Source: Glutinoglossum americanum
Lineage: Eukaryota > Ascomycota > Geoglossomycetes > Geoglossales > Geoglossaceae
Direction: 5' to 3'
NCBI GenBank assembly: GCA_020080175.1
Contig: JAGHQL010000108.1
Location: 1-64,000 of the forward strand
DNA: 64,000 nt
In this document: positions 38,001 through 48,598 of the stretch, piece by piece
Layout: each line of letters begins with the position of its first letter
Numbering within the stretch: the stretch's first letter is position 1
Position numbers and translations under genes: made by a program
Notes under the pieces: generated by a model
The model's database searches: none
The model's input: only the letters and a program-made list of their open reading frames with translations
Told to the model about the DNA's origin: nothing

Positions 38001-40663
38001 GAATAAACTGGAACTTGAAACCCTCGATGTCAACATATGCTGTGAAGAACGTGTTCCGCTGCTTCTGACCTTCCTCCAGCGAGTCCGCAACGATCTCCAG
38101 GCCGATATCGTTCTTCGCTTTGGGCGGCTTGACGCTGATATTGGCTACGAAAGGCGGAAGTGGTGTATCTAGCTCCCCAAGAATACTCTCGACGATCTTG
38201 CCGACAGTCGTAGAGGGGATATCCGGAATGTCTGGAATAGCCTTTGCATTGAAGGTCCAACCCTTGTCTTTATACTTGAACGTCAGATCTAGCTCATGTG
38301 TGCCCAGCATAAGGATACCATTGAAAGTGAAGCCTGGTGAGCCGCCCTTGCTGGCATAAGTATACTCGATATCCAATTTCTTGATAAACAGACTTTCAAT
38401 GACGCTCAGCACGCCGTCTCGAGATGAGGCCCCAAAATAATCAATAATCGTCGACCCAAACAAGTTCTCAACCCCTGCCTTGAGCACCCAGCCATCTTTG
38501 TCCTTGACTATAGAACCGGACACCTCGATCGGGGACCCGTACTTGGAGTTCGCGGGCGGCATGAATATCGCTGTCATCGCCAAGGACACTTCGAACTTCG
38601 TCTCAGCTCCCCAGGCGTACGACGCCGCCAATTCGATCTTGCCCAGCGGGATCTCGGGAGCTTTGTCATCGGTTTTCTCTGGCTCCTTGCAGAGCATATT
38701 GCCCGAGAAGGAGATCCCATCAGACCCGATCTTGATGCCCGCCTGCGCGATCTGGGTGGGGATCTGCTCGGGGAGACCTTCCCAGCCGGCGAGGGCGGTG
38801 AGGTCAAGGGTCGGACCTAGATCGCTGGGAAGGATCGTGACGGGGCTGAGCTCCATGTAACTTTCGTACCCGGGGAGCAGGGGCATAATGGTGGTCTTGG
38901 CGTCTCCAATGGGCGGTGCTGTTGGGGTCGCGTTAATACAGATTAAGGCTTTGGAAAGGGGGAAAGAAGTATAAGGAATGAAGGAACTCACCTGTCCAAA
39001 GATCGGCACTCAAGGCACCCCCAGTTCCCCCAGCCCAATTGAACGACACCAAAAATAGTGCCGTCTTCGTGCCCCCAAAATTTAATTTAACTTCCATTTC
39101 TACACCAAACTCCTCCAGCGTTCCGTTCGCTTTATTACCTGGCGCATCCTCTAGGCCAAACACCATCACTACCCTCCTCAGACACACCTGTGCGAAATTC
39201 ACCTTACCCGCAGCCTTCTTCAACCAGCCCTGGAAATCAAACTGGCCCGCGAGTCCGACCTTACTGGCGAGCCACTCAAGGATGGTCTCGAGCGCGCCGC
39301 TGATGTCGGATTTGAGGGTGAGCTGGAGCCTTATGGCGGAGGGGAGCGGCTCGATTATGGCTTCAAAAGGGATTTTGGAGAGAACCGTCATCTCGAGGCC
39401 GAAGGCTATGGAGCCATCTTGCACGACCGCGACGGATTTGGCAGAGGTACTCCACATCGCCGTCCGGCGTCCGATCACGAAGCCCTTGTCCAGCTTGATA
39501 TCAGCGCCGATCTGCGAGAGTAAACCCGAAGTGATGAAAAGCGTCGTGTTGTCGATGTCGTACTGCAACCTCAGCGTCGTCTTGTACCCATTAGACGGCT
39601 CAAACCACACCGCATTGCGGTTCCCCTTCACCGCCGCCGGGCCACTGAGTTTGAGCTTCAGATCACCGAGCGCCGCCATGGTGAGTGAGCCCACTTGCTC
39701 TTGTAGGCCGAGGTAGTCTACTAGGTCCGAGAGCACAATGTCAGGTGGTGGGGGGGGTCTGGTGTCAAGGCCAAAGACGATGGTGTCGCTATCTTCAAGG
39801 TAGCCCATGTCCGGCACGTCCACGGTGAATGCATCCGAGGCGGCAGCGGTGGAGAAGATGAGGACTTGCCCCTCGCTGCCCTCCTTGATCTCCACACCAA
39901 ACTCGAACCCGCTAACCGCCCCCGCACCGGAATTCGTGACAGCAACGTCCCTAGCGCCGATCGCGTCCATCAGCCAAGCACCCATCTCATCGCTCTCAAG
40001 GAGCAGGGTGGTGGCCGGATCGGTGCCGGAAGGGGGAGCCGCAGCCAGGCAGACGACGCCATAGTGCAGGGCGCCAACGAAGCCATCGAGCGGAGTCCCT
40101 TCTTTAACCTTAACATAGGAGTCGGTTCCAACCCCGATCTTTTTCGTGGGAATCCGATTGGAGTACAGAAAGAACCCCTTCTCAGGAACTGGGGCTTTTC
40201 TCGGGGATAACGTTGGTGGAGCTAGGGCTGGGGGCATGGTAACAGCACGGGCTCTCGATTTTCCCCCTTTCCCCAAATTGTCCCTTTCATTTGGGTCTGT
40301 GCCGGGGGGCGAAGAAAAAGAAGAATTGACAATCACCCCAGACGTCCTCCTTCCCAACCCCACCTTCGCACGAGGACCTTTCCCTCCAACAAGTGCCAAT
40401 TTGTCATCAGGTTTTTTGGGTTTGCCGCCCAGGGGCGGGCCGGTCAAGGGGAAGCCACCGGCCGCGGAGTGAGCCACCGTGGGGTTTTCTACGCACTTGG
40501 TCGAATTTTCAGCGACCTTGGCGCCAGGGCGTGCAAAGCGGTGGAGGGTGCTGAGACCCAGGTGTTTGTAGGCAACACCGCCATCTGTAGCATCATCGTC
40601 CCTGCTTTCGATCAGAAGGCAGTCGACTGCGTTGTTGGCATCGACCTGGGCTTGGCTAGGCAT
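35018..40663 (-). CDS. Giant beta-rich DUF6603-like protein
   Basis: Three exons (40663-38992, 38918-35553, 35493-35018; introns 73 and 59 nt) give 1,837 residues without a stop. Residues 1-160 are low complexity. From about 165 to 1,650 the protein is built from many short segments of alternating hydrophobic and polar residues, glycine- and aromatic-rich (for example GGSPGFTFNGILMLGTHELD, AWFNAYADFLINYKPFFFQ, VHVDFWVFGFDINFGA), as expected for long beta sheets, a beta-solenoid or a barrel. There is no signal peptide and no catalytic motif I can name. The style, size and PFFF/VDFWVFGFDINFG block resemble DUF6603 proteins known from bacteria and fungi; function unknown. An upstream ATG in frame at 40822 would overlap the neighbouring gene's coding end, so I chose the ATG at 40663. 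The last exon (158 codons) holds ATG-rich, alanine-rich sequence. It probably acts with the hydrolase encoded 68 bp upstream. Confidence 0.8.
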
Positions 40664-40731
40664 GACGTGACCAGCGCCGGTGGAGGGGTGGGCTTCCTCT
40701 CCAGGGAAACCTAAGCATTTCTGTGTATCTA

Positions 40732-42241
40732 TTAGCAAGCCCAGTAGAACAACCATAATAGCGAAGAGATTGCGCTGTGGATTCTGCGTACCCAGCGAGC
40801 ATCGACCTGATCTAGAAGCCATTCGGTCTTATCTTGATTTTTTAGTTCGGTATATGCCGTATACTCCGTGATTAGTTTCTGGGAGGGGTCTCGGATTTTG
40901 TTTATCTTCGCGTAGAAGTCGTCCATGGCCTTGCGGAAGGGCTTGTCTGCCTCGGGATCGTCGAAGCTGCTCGTGTCGATCTCCCCACTGAATGTGTAGC
41001 CACCCTCCTTGCTAAGGGCCAGGTACCACGGGAACTTCAATGCGAAGATCCGGGTTTTGTAGTCGTTGGAGATGGCCCAGCCATGGAGGCAGAGCATGAT
41101 TTCCCAGGCTAGGGAAATTTGAATTGCCTCACGTTAGCTTGTGTATCCGCGTGTTGGACGTTCGTATTCTCTTGCTATAACTCAAGCTGGCGGTGCCATG
41201 GAAGACAGGTCGAAACTTACAAGGATGCACATAGCTCCCATCTGGGTTCGAGATAAACACATTCAATGGCCTAAACGCATCCAACATACTCGGCTCCAGC
41301 GGCGTCGAGTTCTTCGACCCATGGTGGCTCAGCTTCATGCTTGTCACCTTTCCATCCCCGGGTTTCTTGCTTAGCCACCCCACTACAAGTTGCTCTGTGG
41401 CCTGATCTGCGTCCCCCCCAAAGTAATGGGATATTCGCCCACTCTCCCATTGTATGATCGCCACGATAGAGTACTGGGACGTCTTCGCTACGGACTCACT
41501 CGCGGTTTTCGCCGGCTTACCCATAATTTCTCCCATGCAGGCTATGCAAGACATAGTTGGAAGGTCGCTGTTGGAGTTGCTAGCACGAAGCTCAGCGGGG
41601 GAGCCCGAAAGGTGGGCTGTAGTGGGTTTGGTGGCTGGCTCGAAGAAGTTGGCACCGAGGACGTCTGAGAGTTTCCCACCAATATTCTCGTCGGCAGTTT
41701 TGAGGAGACCAAAGGCAATCCAGTCTTTATCGTCTTTAGGAGCTGTCGACTCTGCACTAGACCACAGGCGATTGATGAACGCCTTTCCCGCATCCTGTTT
41801 CAGTAAATTCGTAGGTGCGCCATCTAAAACCCATTTATTCTCCTCCTTCTTCCCGTCCCAATTCGGGCAGAACATCACCGTCTCTGGGTCTCCTCCGCTG
41901 CTGTACTTCAACCACGGGACCTCCTTCCTATCCTTCGCATATTTAAGAATTGCGTCGAACACACCGCCATAGTGATCTTTGTTCCAGTGCGTGATGACGA
42001 TGGTATCGAACTGGATCAGCTTATTCTGCGTCTTTATCTCGTATCGTTTCGAGAGCCATTCCACCAAGCGAATGATGGGGTTCTCGTCGCTTGATCCGCG
42101 CGGGGAGGGCCCGCCATCAACTAGGACGGCGCGGAGAACCTCACTCTTCTTGTTGGGATTTAGCTGGACGAGGAGGTGAATGGCACAGTCGCCGACTTTG
42201 ACGTTGACGTGGTAGGAATCGACGCCAGTGTTGTTGGGCAT
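40732..42241 (-). CDS. ComEC-like metallo-beta-lactamase-fold hydrolase
   Basis: Two exons (42241-41221, 41108-40732; intron 112 nt) give 465 residues. Metallo-beta-lactamase-fold landmarks are VLVDGGPSP (39-47), THWNKDHYGG (84-93; metal-binding H85, D89, H90, i.e. HxxxDH rather than HxHxDH), a later GGDAD (275-279) supplying a metal aspartate, and KLSHHGSKNS (303-312), the SHHGS signature of ComEC/Rec2-type hydrolase domains. There are no membrane helices, so this is a stand-alone, soluble version of that nuclease/hydrolase module. The C-terminal 125 residues are a separate alpha-rich-looking part that follows the intron and ends with a hydrophobic IHSAISSLLWLFYWAC. Substrate unknown; the family includes DNases and phosphodiesterases. 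It lies 68 bp upstream of the DUF6603-like start on the same strand, so co-transcription or an unspliced/fused arrangement is possible. Confidence 0.85.
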
Positions 42242-44461
42242 TGTGAGGGTATTTGGAGGGACGAGATGCACAGAGGTTGATGCTAGCTAGCTTCAAGAAC
42301 GCAAGTGCCTAGAGATTAAAACTCTCTTGGGATCTCATCCTCCTTAGGGTATCCGCCTTGAAGTCAATAGTTTCACCAAGGCAATAGCAAGAGCCAAGAG
42401 TCCTCCTCCACGATGGGGGTTGGGCTTGTTCAACCGAAGCAATGCAGAAAACAACCAGAGTACACAAAAGCCCTTACCCGATCTTCGACTCTGGTAGAGA
42501 AGAGTTGTCCTCCAAAGCTGGTAATGCTTTCTTCGTCACCCGCAAGCAAACAAGGTAGCAGTTGGAGGATCGAGGGGACGGGCTTATCCCCCTCACCGAC
42601 AGCCATGAATTTCCGCCAGAGCCCCCCCGCGGCGGCCGGAAGACTCAAATGCATGCAGTCGATGTTCTTGATCTAGGCCCGAGTGGAAGCCCATCTCCTT
42701 CTTCCGCAGGACACTATAGACGCAGTGCTTCACCACGAATGGCATTGAGTACGCATAGGCCATGCAGGCCGTGCAAGTTGGCATCTTCTTCGCAGAAACT
42801 CCATCCCAGTAGCGACATCGGAGCCCCACATGGATCGACGAGGCGTGCGTGTTTCGCTGGCCTTCGCGTGCAGTTGCCAGAATGTGAAGTGGGGATTCCG
42901 GTGCGTGAGATGCAGTTCGAGAGTCACCTTTCACAGCTCGCCGTAGTGTTTCGGCGAGCAGATGTGAGTTCCAAGAATGTACGTGCGATGTGCGATGTGC
43001 GATGTGCGATGTGCGATGTGTGATGGTGATGGTGGTGGTGATGGTATGTGGTGGATGTGGTGGGTTCGGGCCAAAAGTCAGCGAAGTGGATAAGCGAATT
43101 CCCCGTGAGGCTTCTGAACGGATCTGTTTTACTATTTGAAAAGACCAATGAATGTGTCTGTAATGTGTCACGCCGGCCTTGGTAATCCTCCGGCCCGGCC
43201 CGACCCTTTCTTCAGCCAGCCGCAGCGCCCAGGACGGGAAGCAGGCACTGCTCCCCGACTTTGACAGGACGTGATGCACAGCCCAACTAGTGATGTGTGA
43301 TGTGGCGTTGTGCGTTGCATCTGAAACTGATCCCGACCCTGAATCGCCGCTGGTCAGTCTACGCGCGTAGTGTTTAAAGTTTGTTTCCTGCGGGTGACTT
43401 GACGTGCAGTTAAGCCGCAGTTAAATAAGTATCCTGATAGGGATATGCCCCGCTTTTGGTACGAATACGGAACGGGTGCTCCTCATAACTATAGTTAGTC
43501 GCTGTTACCTAGTGTCGTGTGCACCACAAAGATTTTTCAAACCATTCGTAATTGAGATTTTCGTGCGTGAATCTTTGGAATTCGGTACAAGTGCCCAGGC
43601 ACTGACAACACCAAGGGCCTAGTACTGTACGGAGGATCGCGCCACGGTCGTCTCTCCCAGCTGAAATGCAGTGAACACGGCTTTGGCCGTGTGTCACACG
43701 TCCATGTAGAGTACAGCACTGGGTCAAAAGTGTTAGAGCACTTTACGCATTGGCTCGGCGCTGCCAGATCCACCACTAGAATGGTGATCGAAGGTCCCAC
43801 CGTGTGGGCATAGCCGAATCTATTGGGCTTTGAGTACATTTCTGTTTGTGCGGAAAATTGAGTTTGTATGCTAGTGCGAAGCAGTTGTGAGGCTATCGTT
43901 GCGTTTTCGCTACGCATTCTAGTTGTCTGTTGTGCTTGGCTGCGGGTCTCATTGCCTCATTGTGCGTGGAGACTTAGCTGCTACCATGGGTCATGCTGAC
44001 CCCGCCAGATCTTGCGAGCGCGCACGCCAGAGATACGGTAGAGGTGGGCATGGCCCGGCAAGAGGTTGATGCTAGGCGGCCTTAGGTTGTGTTAGGCTGG
44101 GCGTTACTTCTGCTCGCGAACCTCTGGGTCCCCGGCAAGTCCCTTGAGGCCGGGGCAGTCGCTAACTAGTCCCTAGTTAAACATCCTGTCAACTTAGGGC
44201 CCCGCTTTAACTAGAATCTAGTTGACTATCATGAAGCTATAGTTAGGTGACTAATGTGTCCTGATGTCTATGTCCTAGCGCTGTAGAACAGCTAATGGTG
44301 GATATCCGCATGCTCCACGCCTCACTCGTGCGTAAATCGCAATTCTATGGGCAGCTTGAGCAGGAAATTTGACATTGGACTTGCATTCACGATACGGAAA
44401 TCATCGAATAGGCATAACTAGGCTGGCCAACTTCAGGGAACCTAGCACCCCTTTCCCCATC
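42242..44461. other. Gap inside the large-protein cluster
   Basis: No firm gene in 2.2 kb. One minus-strand segment, 42654-42487, reads like an exon (LPAAAGGLWRKFMAVGEGD, then a donor-like GTAAGG at about 42482), but I cannot link it in frame to the hydrolase gene. A 228-codon minus-strand frame (43279-42593) runs through a microsatellite and is rejected. CTAGTT-like words recur around 44165-44250. Confidence 0.35.
42984..43018. repeat. Heptanucleotide microsatellite (TGCGATG)5
   Basis: Five perfect head-to-tail copies of TGCGATG, then a TGTGATG variant and a GGTGAT/GGT-rich trinucleotide tract to about 43043. It lies in the gap upstream of the hydrolase gene. Confidence 0.95.
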
Positions 44462-47400
44462 TCAAGACTTTGGTCCATCCCCAGTGATCGCAGTCTTCAT
44501 CTGTAAATACCCCTCTAGAGCTGTGTACGGCCCCTTCTCAAACTTCGGCCTATTATCCACCTTCCCCAGCCCCAGCGCCATAAACGCCGATCCCCCTTTC
44601 CCACCTTCCTCCTCCGCTCCCCTATTATCGCCCTCCTTCTCACCCTCCCCGCCCACCCAGTAGGGCTGCAGCCAGCACCAGTCCGCCACCGGCAACGCCG
44701 GCATCCCGACCTCTGATCCCTCGACCGTTTGATCCTTTGCTGGCGGTACGAATCCGTAGTTTGATTTTAGCCTATTCTTCTCCTCGAACCTGGGAACGTC
44801 GGTGGGTACGATGAGTGGGCCCATGTGGAAAAAGGCTGTCATTCGGTTGAGCGCGCTCTCCCAGGTCCAGCTGGGTAAAGAGAGGGACTTAATCGGCAGG
44901 ATACCTGAGTAGGCGCTCAGCGGCAGGAAGGGGTCCATGATCGTACCAAAAACTGACCACTGAGAGTTGCGGATTAGGGCGTAGTTGGCCGGATCTTTGT
45001 CATCGGGGGGGGTGTAGAAGGGCCAGAGGATGGGATAAGGGGGCTTATCGATGAGGTGAATGGGGTTTTTGGGGCCAGGCGGGGGGCCGCTGGGCGTATG
45101 GAAATAAGTGTAGAGGGTATCGAGGTTAAGTTCGTTCCCCGGAGCCGGACTGGGGAGCGCGTCGAAGTAGCCAACGAGCCCGTCACTAGTGCGCTGTTCG
45201 TCGCCCAGCTTGACGGAGAAGAAGTACTGCTTGTCCCTATCCTTCGGGTTGGTCGGTTCGGGGCCATTGTAGAGAATGCTCCGATCGGGATCCCTGCCCT
45301 TCTGGCCCTCTTGGGATGATTGGTTGACCTTGGCGTCCGCCGCCAACTCTAACGAGAATCCTGCGTTAACTAGTGCCAGCGGCTTCCCGACAAGTGAACT
45401 GACGAACTTCGAGTATGCGCTGGGCGCAGATGGCGCGCGATCCAGAGCGTTGATGATCATATCAAGGAAAGCTAGGAGGTATGTCTCATCCTCCTTGTTC
45501 GTCAACTTTTCGAGCAGGCGATCCAGTTGGCCCGTATTGGTCGGACCCTTAGGCGGACCAAACGGTAACCAATTCGGCGAAGCAGCCACATGAGCTGAAG
45601 AGTTCGGTGCGGCGAGACGGACCTCACGGTAGAACGTCCCATCGGGCAGGAAGATCTGGATACCATAATCCACGTAATTGACCACAAGCCAACCCCAGAT
45701 TGGGTTCTCCCATTCCGTCGCAGGCCTCCAGTAGACAGCGCTAGTAGACTCCTCATTGCGTACCACGAATGCCGAGTTCAAGCGTGTGGGCTGGTTAATC
45801 TGTGGTGGCACCTGCATGAACTCACAGAATCCATCAGCTTCTCGAGGGCCCACAATTTTCGGCTGACCAGCATCACGATGGCCAGGTGGGTACACCTGGG
45901 GCTCGTAGTATTCGCTGATGCATGGGTAGACTGCCTGGGGGCCTGTGGGATGGTATGATGGATCAATAGCATGAACGGCTTGACCGAATTTGTCGATGAT
46001 GTTGAGCTTTGTGAATCGAAATTGACCGTGCGTTACGGGTTTAAAAGCAGAGTAATCCTCGCCGAGGAAGCTAACCATGAACCCGTAGGGGGTTAGATCA
46101 GATTCTTTATCAATCCACTGTAGCTGATCTTCTTTCATCCCACCTTCGCTTGAGGCCTTAACTGCGTCGGGTATGGGTTGCAGAGCCTGCTTGCGCATTC
46201 TCGCATTTGGCTTGATGTGGCTGCCATGAGAGACCGTCAAAAGGTGGTCTGTAAATCCATCAAGGGGAGATGAGAGGAAGTGGAGCGTATGGAGATCAGC
46301 TAACAGCTCCTTCTGCTTTTCAGGCGGAAGAGCGCTATTAAGGAGGTCCTCTGGAGTGGTGCTAAATAGTCTTGTGATCTGCGCCTGCAAATCGAAGATG
46401 GGCTGAGGAAGGATGAGAATCCTCCCTGAGGCGATACGAATATCTTTAATGGTCACTGGAGGGGGACCTGGATCGTAGATGGTTTTATCTTCGAGTATCC
46501 CATATCTGTACTTGGGGTGTTCAAATAGACGAGCTGTGTGCTGATTAACATCCCAATAATCGAAAGGAATATGGGTATATTCGGCTTCCCACTCCAAAAA
46601 CAGCGGGAACCAGGGTTGTGTACTCTCCCACCGGTCTCTCCAGGGGTCCTCAGGCTTCGGGTTATTGGCTGGATCTCCTTGGTCGTGGTACAATGGATAA
46701 AATTGCGTCGGCTGAATTTCCAGAGACGTTCCCGGCCTGAGAGCCATAAACTCCCCCACGAGCGAGGCGCCAGCATCTCGCAACGCTGCAGGAAGGCAGC
46801 CGACACCAAATAACGGGTCGGTGCTAGTAGTCTTAGAGATGATCTGCGAGTCCAGTCGGACCTTGAGTAGCTCCAAGAAGTCCCAGGGCCATCCGGCATT
46901 AACCCCTGCAACAAGCAAGGTGGGATCTCGTTGCTGGAAGAACTCCGGCCGGACGGCCTGAGTGGGGGTTCTCCTGAAGCTTCCACCCTCTTTGAGGGCC
47001 TTGATTTTGTCCCATTGATTAGTAGCTAAACTATTTAGCTTCTGTAGGCGGGTTGTTAGAGCGCTCGAGTCAATGTTGGAGATTGCATTTGAGTGGTTCA
47101 CGTCACTGACATACTTCCACCACAATGAGAACATATTCCACCGAAGCTGTTGTAGCATGCGCATTGTGCCATCCAGAAGATCCTGAGCCTGATTAAGATT
47201 CTTTAGAGCCAGAGCTTCAGCTTCTGAAGGAGGCACTATATTCTTATCACCTGGATCGGCCGGGATATGCCAGTAAGTACCACCGCTAGCTCTAGAGAAA
47301 TTCCAATTTTGCACCTCATCGGCGGCGGCCCGTTGTGCTTCAACGCCATCATCTTGGGCGCGTAAGAGTACACGGAGTTTGTATAAGTCTTCCTCAAGTT

Positions 47401-48598
47401 CACTGCCGCCCTGACGGTGAGCTTCGATATATGCTAATAGAGAGTCCATTGATGTTGTACCGACTGCGACTGGCATCCCCTTGTTCAACATGTGCGAGCA
47501 TTCGTCGGCCGGCATCTTCTTCGGTTTTTGTTCGGCGTTCCACTCGACGTTATACATTGCTCCGTGACAAAGGGCCTGCGTAGATTCGGATGCGTTGAGC
47601 CAGGCAGTGACATCAGGAGGCGGCTCCTTCTGAGCGTTCAATGTCATATTTAGATCTTTGAGCCGTTGTTCATGTGTCGTGCCGTCCCCGGTGAAAAACG
47701 GGTCGTCATTAGCATCCGAGTGCCATCCAATTACATAATAGCTTGCGACAGCAGCTGTCAGATGGTTTTCTTCGTTTAGGCCATAGCCGAACGTATCAAG
47801 GGTAGAAAAGACATTGCCGCAATGGGGTTGGAAGTCGGCAAACAGCTGATTAGAACTGTTCAAGAGACTGAGATCCGCTCTTTTAGCTCCAGGGATTTCG
47901 TCCCCGACTTTGCCCTCCTTCCATGTCCTCGCATCTTCTCTATACCCAATGAAGATCTCTGCTTGCTGTTCGATACTAATACCATCACTGCCAGTGACAC
48001 CCTGAGAGGTGAGGAACGGCGATACGTCCACCTGAAGATCAACGGAGACATCAAGGTCATCAATACTGCGCATTAAATCACTTTCAATAACCCAAGCTTT
48101 AATACTTTCGATCCCAGATTGGGCAGGTTTAGTGGTAGGCGCATTGGGGTCGAGAATCCGGATTACCAACCACCTATTGGGAACCCTTCTGAATCGAGGT
48201 GCCGTAAGGTCTTCTTTCCCGGGATCCAGATTCTTGCCGGGGGGCTGCGTTGCCGAAGGACTATCGGCCACTCCGCTTCTATAAAATCGAGGAATCATCC
48301 AGTGGAGATAGACTCCCAGGCGGTTGATTCGGGTGGTTGCCTTTCCAAGGTCTCTAAGACGTGGGTTGTTCTCCGCCGGTGCAGCATTATGGAGATCAAT
48401 GTGTTCCTGAATATCGTTCTGCACGAGGAAGTCTTTAAGCCGGAGGAAGGTGTAGTTCGGTTGAGTTATGGGAGCGATTTTGGCGTCTGGTAGGACGGTT
48501 TCCAAGGTTTGAGCATCGGGGGTTTCGCCGCATACCGCCGGGTTGAAAACGAAGGCGTCTAGCTTGAGCGGAACTGAGACTTTGCTTGATGTCGGCAT
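44462..48598 (-). CDS. Large single-exon protein with LHW motif, family uncharacterised
   Basis: One uninterrupted frame of 1,378 residues from the ATG at 48598 (MPTSSKVSVPLKLDAFVFN); frames upstream of this are open but start without homology-like sequence. Visible landmarks are LGVYLHWMIPRFY (LHW at 98-100), FRRVPNRWLVIRILD (around 140), KAWVIESDLM (around 168), an IFIGYRED strand, ALCHGAMYNVEW (around 340), and an amphipathic helical region with RWNMFSLWWKYV (486-497). The C-terminal half has many aromatic and proline residues, RILILPQPIFDLQAQI, and WGWLVVNYVDYGIQIFLPDG. No signal peptide, transmembrane helix or known catalytic motif is seen. I recall uncharacterised bacterial proteins with the same run of LHW, PNRWLV and W(V/I)ESD motifs, but cannot check this. 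The lack of introns across 4.1 kb contrasts with most genes nearby and fits a bacterial origin. Confidence 0.8.
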   Translation of the reverse strand: MPTSSKVSVPLKLDAFVFNPAVCGETPDAQTLETVLPDAKIAPITQPNYTFLRLKDFLVQNDIQEHIDLHNAAPAENNPRLRDLGKATTRINRLGVYLHWMIPRFYRSGVADSPSATQPPGKNLDPGKEDLTAPRFRRVPNRWLVIRILDPNAPTTKPAQSGIESIKAWVIESDLMRSIDDLDVSVDLQVDVSPFLTSQGVTGSDGISIEQQAEIFIGYREDARTWKEGKVGDEIPGAKRADLSLLNSSNQLFADFQPHCGNVFSTLDTFGYGLNEENHLTAAVASYYVIGWHSDANDDPFFTGDGTTHEQRLKDLNMTLNAQKEPPPDVTAWLNASESTQALCHGAMYNVEWNAEQKPKKMPADECSHMLNKGMPVAVGTTSMDSLLAYIEAHRQGGSELEEDLYKLRVLLRAQDDGVEAQRAAADEVQNWNFSRASGGTYWHIPADPGDKNIVPPSEAEALALKNLNQAQDLLDGTMRMLQQLRWNMFSLWWKYVSDVNHSNAISNIDSSALTTRLQKLNSLATNQWDKIKALKEGGSFRRTPTQAVRPEFFQQRDPTLLVAGVNAGWPWDFLELLKVRLDSQIISKTTSTDPLFGVGCLPAALRDAGASLVGEFMALRPGTSLEIQPTQFYPLYHDQGDPANNPKPEDPWRDRWESTQPWFPLFLEWEAEYTHIPFDYWDVNQHTARLFEHPKYRYGILEDKTIYDPGPPPVTIKDIRIASGRILILPQPIFDLQAQITRLFSTTPEDLLNSALPPEKQKELLADLHTLHFLSSPLDGFTDHLLTVSHGSHIKPNARMRKQALQPIPDAVKASSEGGMKEDQLQWIDKESDLTPYGFMVSFLGEDYSAFKPVTHGQFRFTKLNIIDKFGQAVHAIDPSYHPTGPQAVYPCISEYYEPQVYPPGHRDAGQPKIVGPREADGFCEFMQVPPQINQPTRLNSAFVVRNEESTSAVYWRPATEWENPIWGWLVVNYVDYGIQIFLPDGTFYREVRLAAPNSSAHVAASPNWLPFGPPKGPTNTGQLDRLLEKLTNKEDETYLLAFLDMIINALDRAPSAPSAYSKFVSSLVGKPLALVNAGFSLELAADAKVNQSSQEGQKGRDPDRSILYNGPEPTNPKDRDKQYFFSVKLGDEQRTSDGLVGYFDALPSPAPGNELNLDTLYTYFHTPSGPPPGPKNPIHLIDKPPYPILWPFYTPPDDKDPANYALIRNSQWSVFGTIMDPFLPLSAYSGILPIKSLSLPSWTWESALNRMTAFFHMGPLIVPTDVPRFEEKNRLKSNYGFVPPAKDQTVEGSEVGMPALPVADWCWLQPYWVGGEGEKEGDNRGAEEEGGKGGSAFMALGLGKVDNRPKFEKGPYTALEGYLQMKTAITGDGPKS

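Noticed and set aside
40664-40822. Longer N-terminus for the DUF6603-like protein starting at 40822
   Set aside because: It would overlap the coding end of the hydrolase gene in another frame; the ATG at 40663 avoids this. A fused transcript remains possible and is listed as a finding.
42413-42676. Possible extra 5' exon of the hydrolase gene (minus, ending at a GTAAGG near 42482)
   Set aside because: No acceptor upstream of 42241 keeps the frame into the hydrolase, so it is left as an open question rather than a feature.
42593-43279. 228-codon minus-strand open frame
   Set aside because: It is translated through a microsatellite (TTTIT and SHIAHRT runs), has no domain, and has competing frames on both strands.
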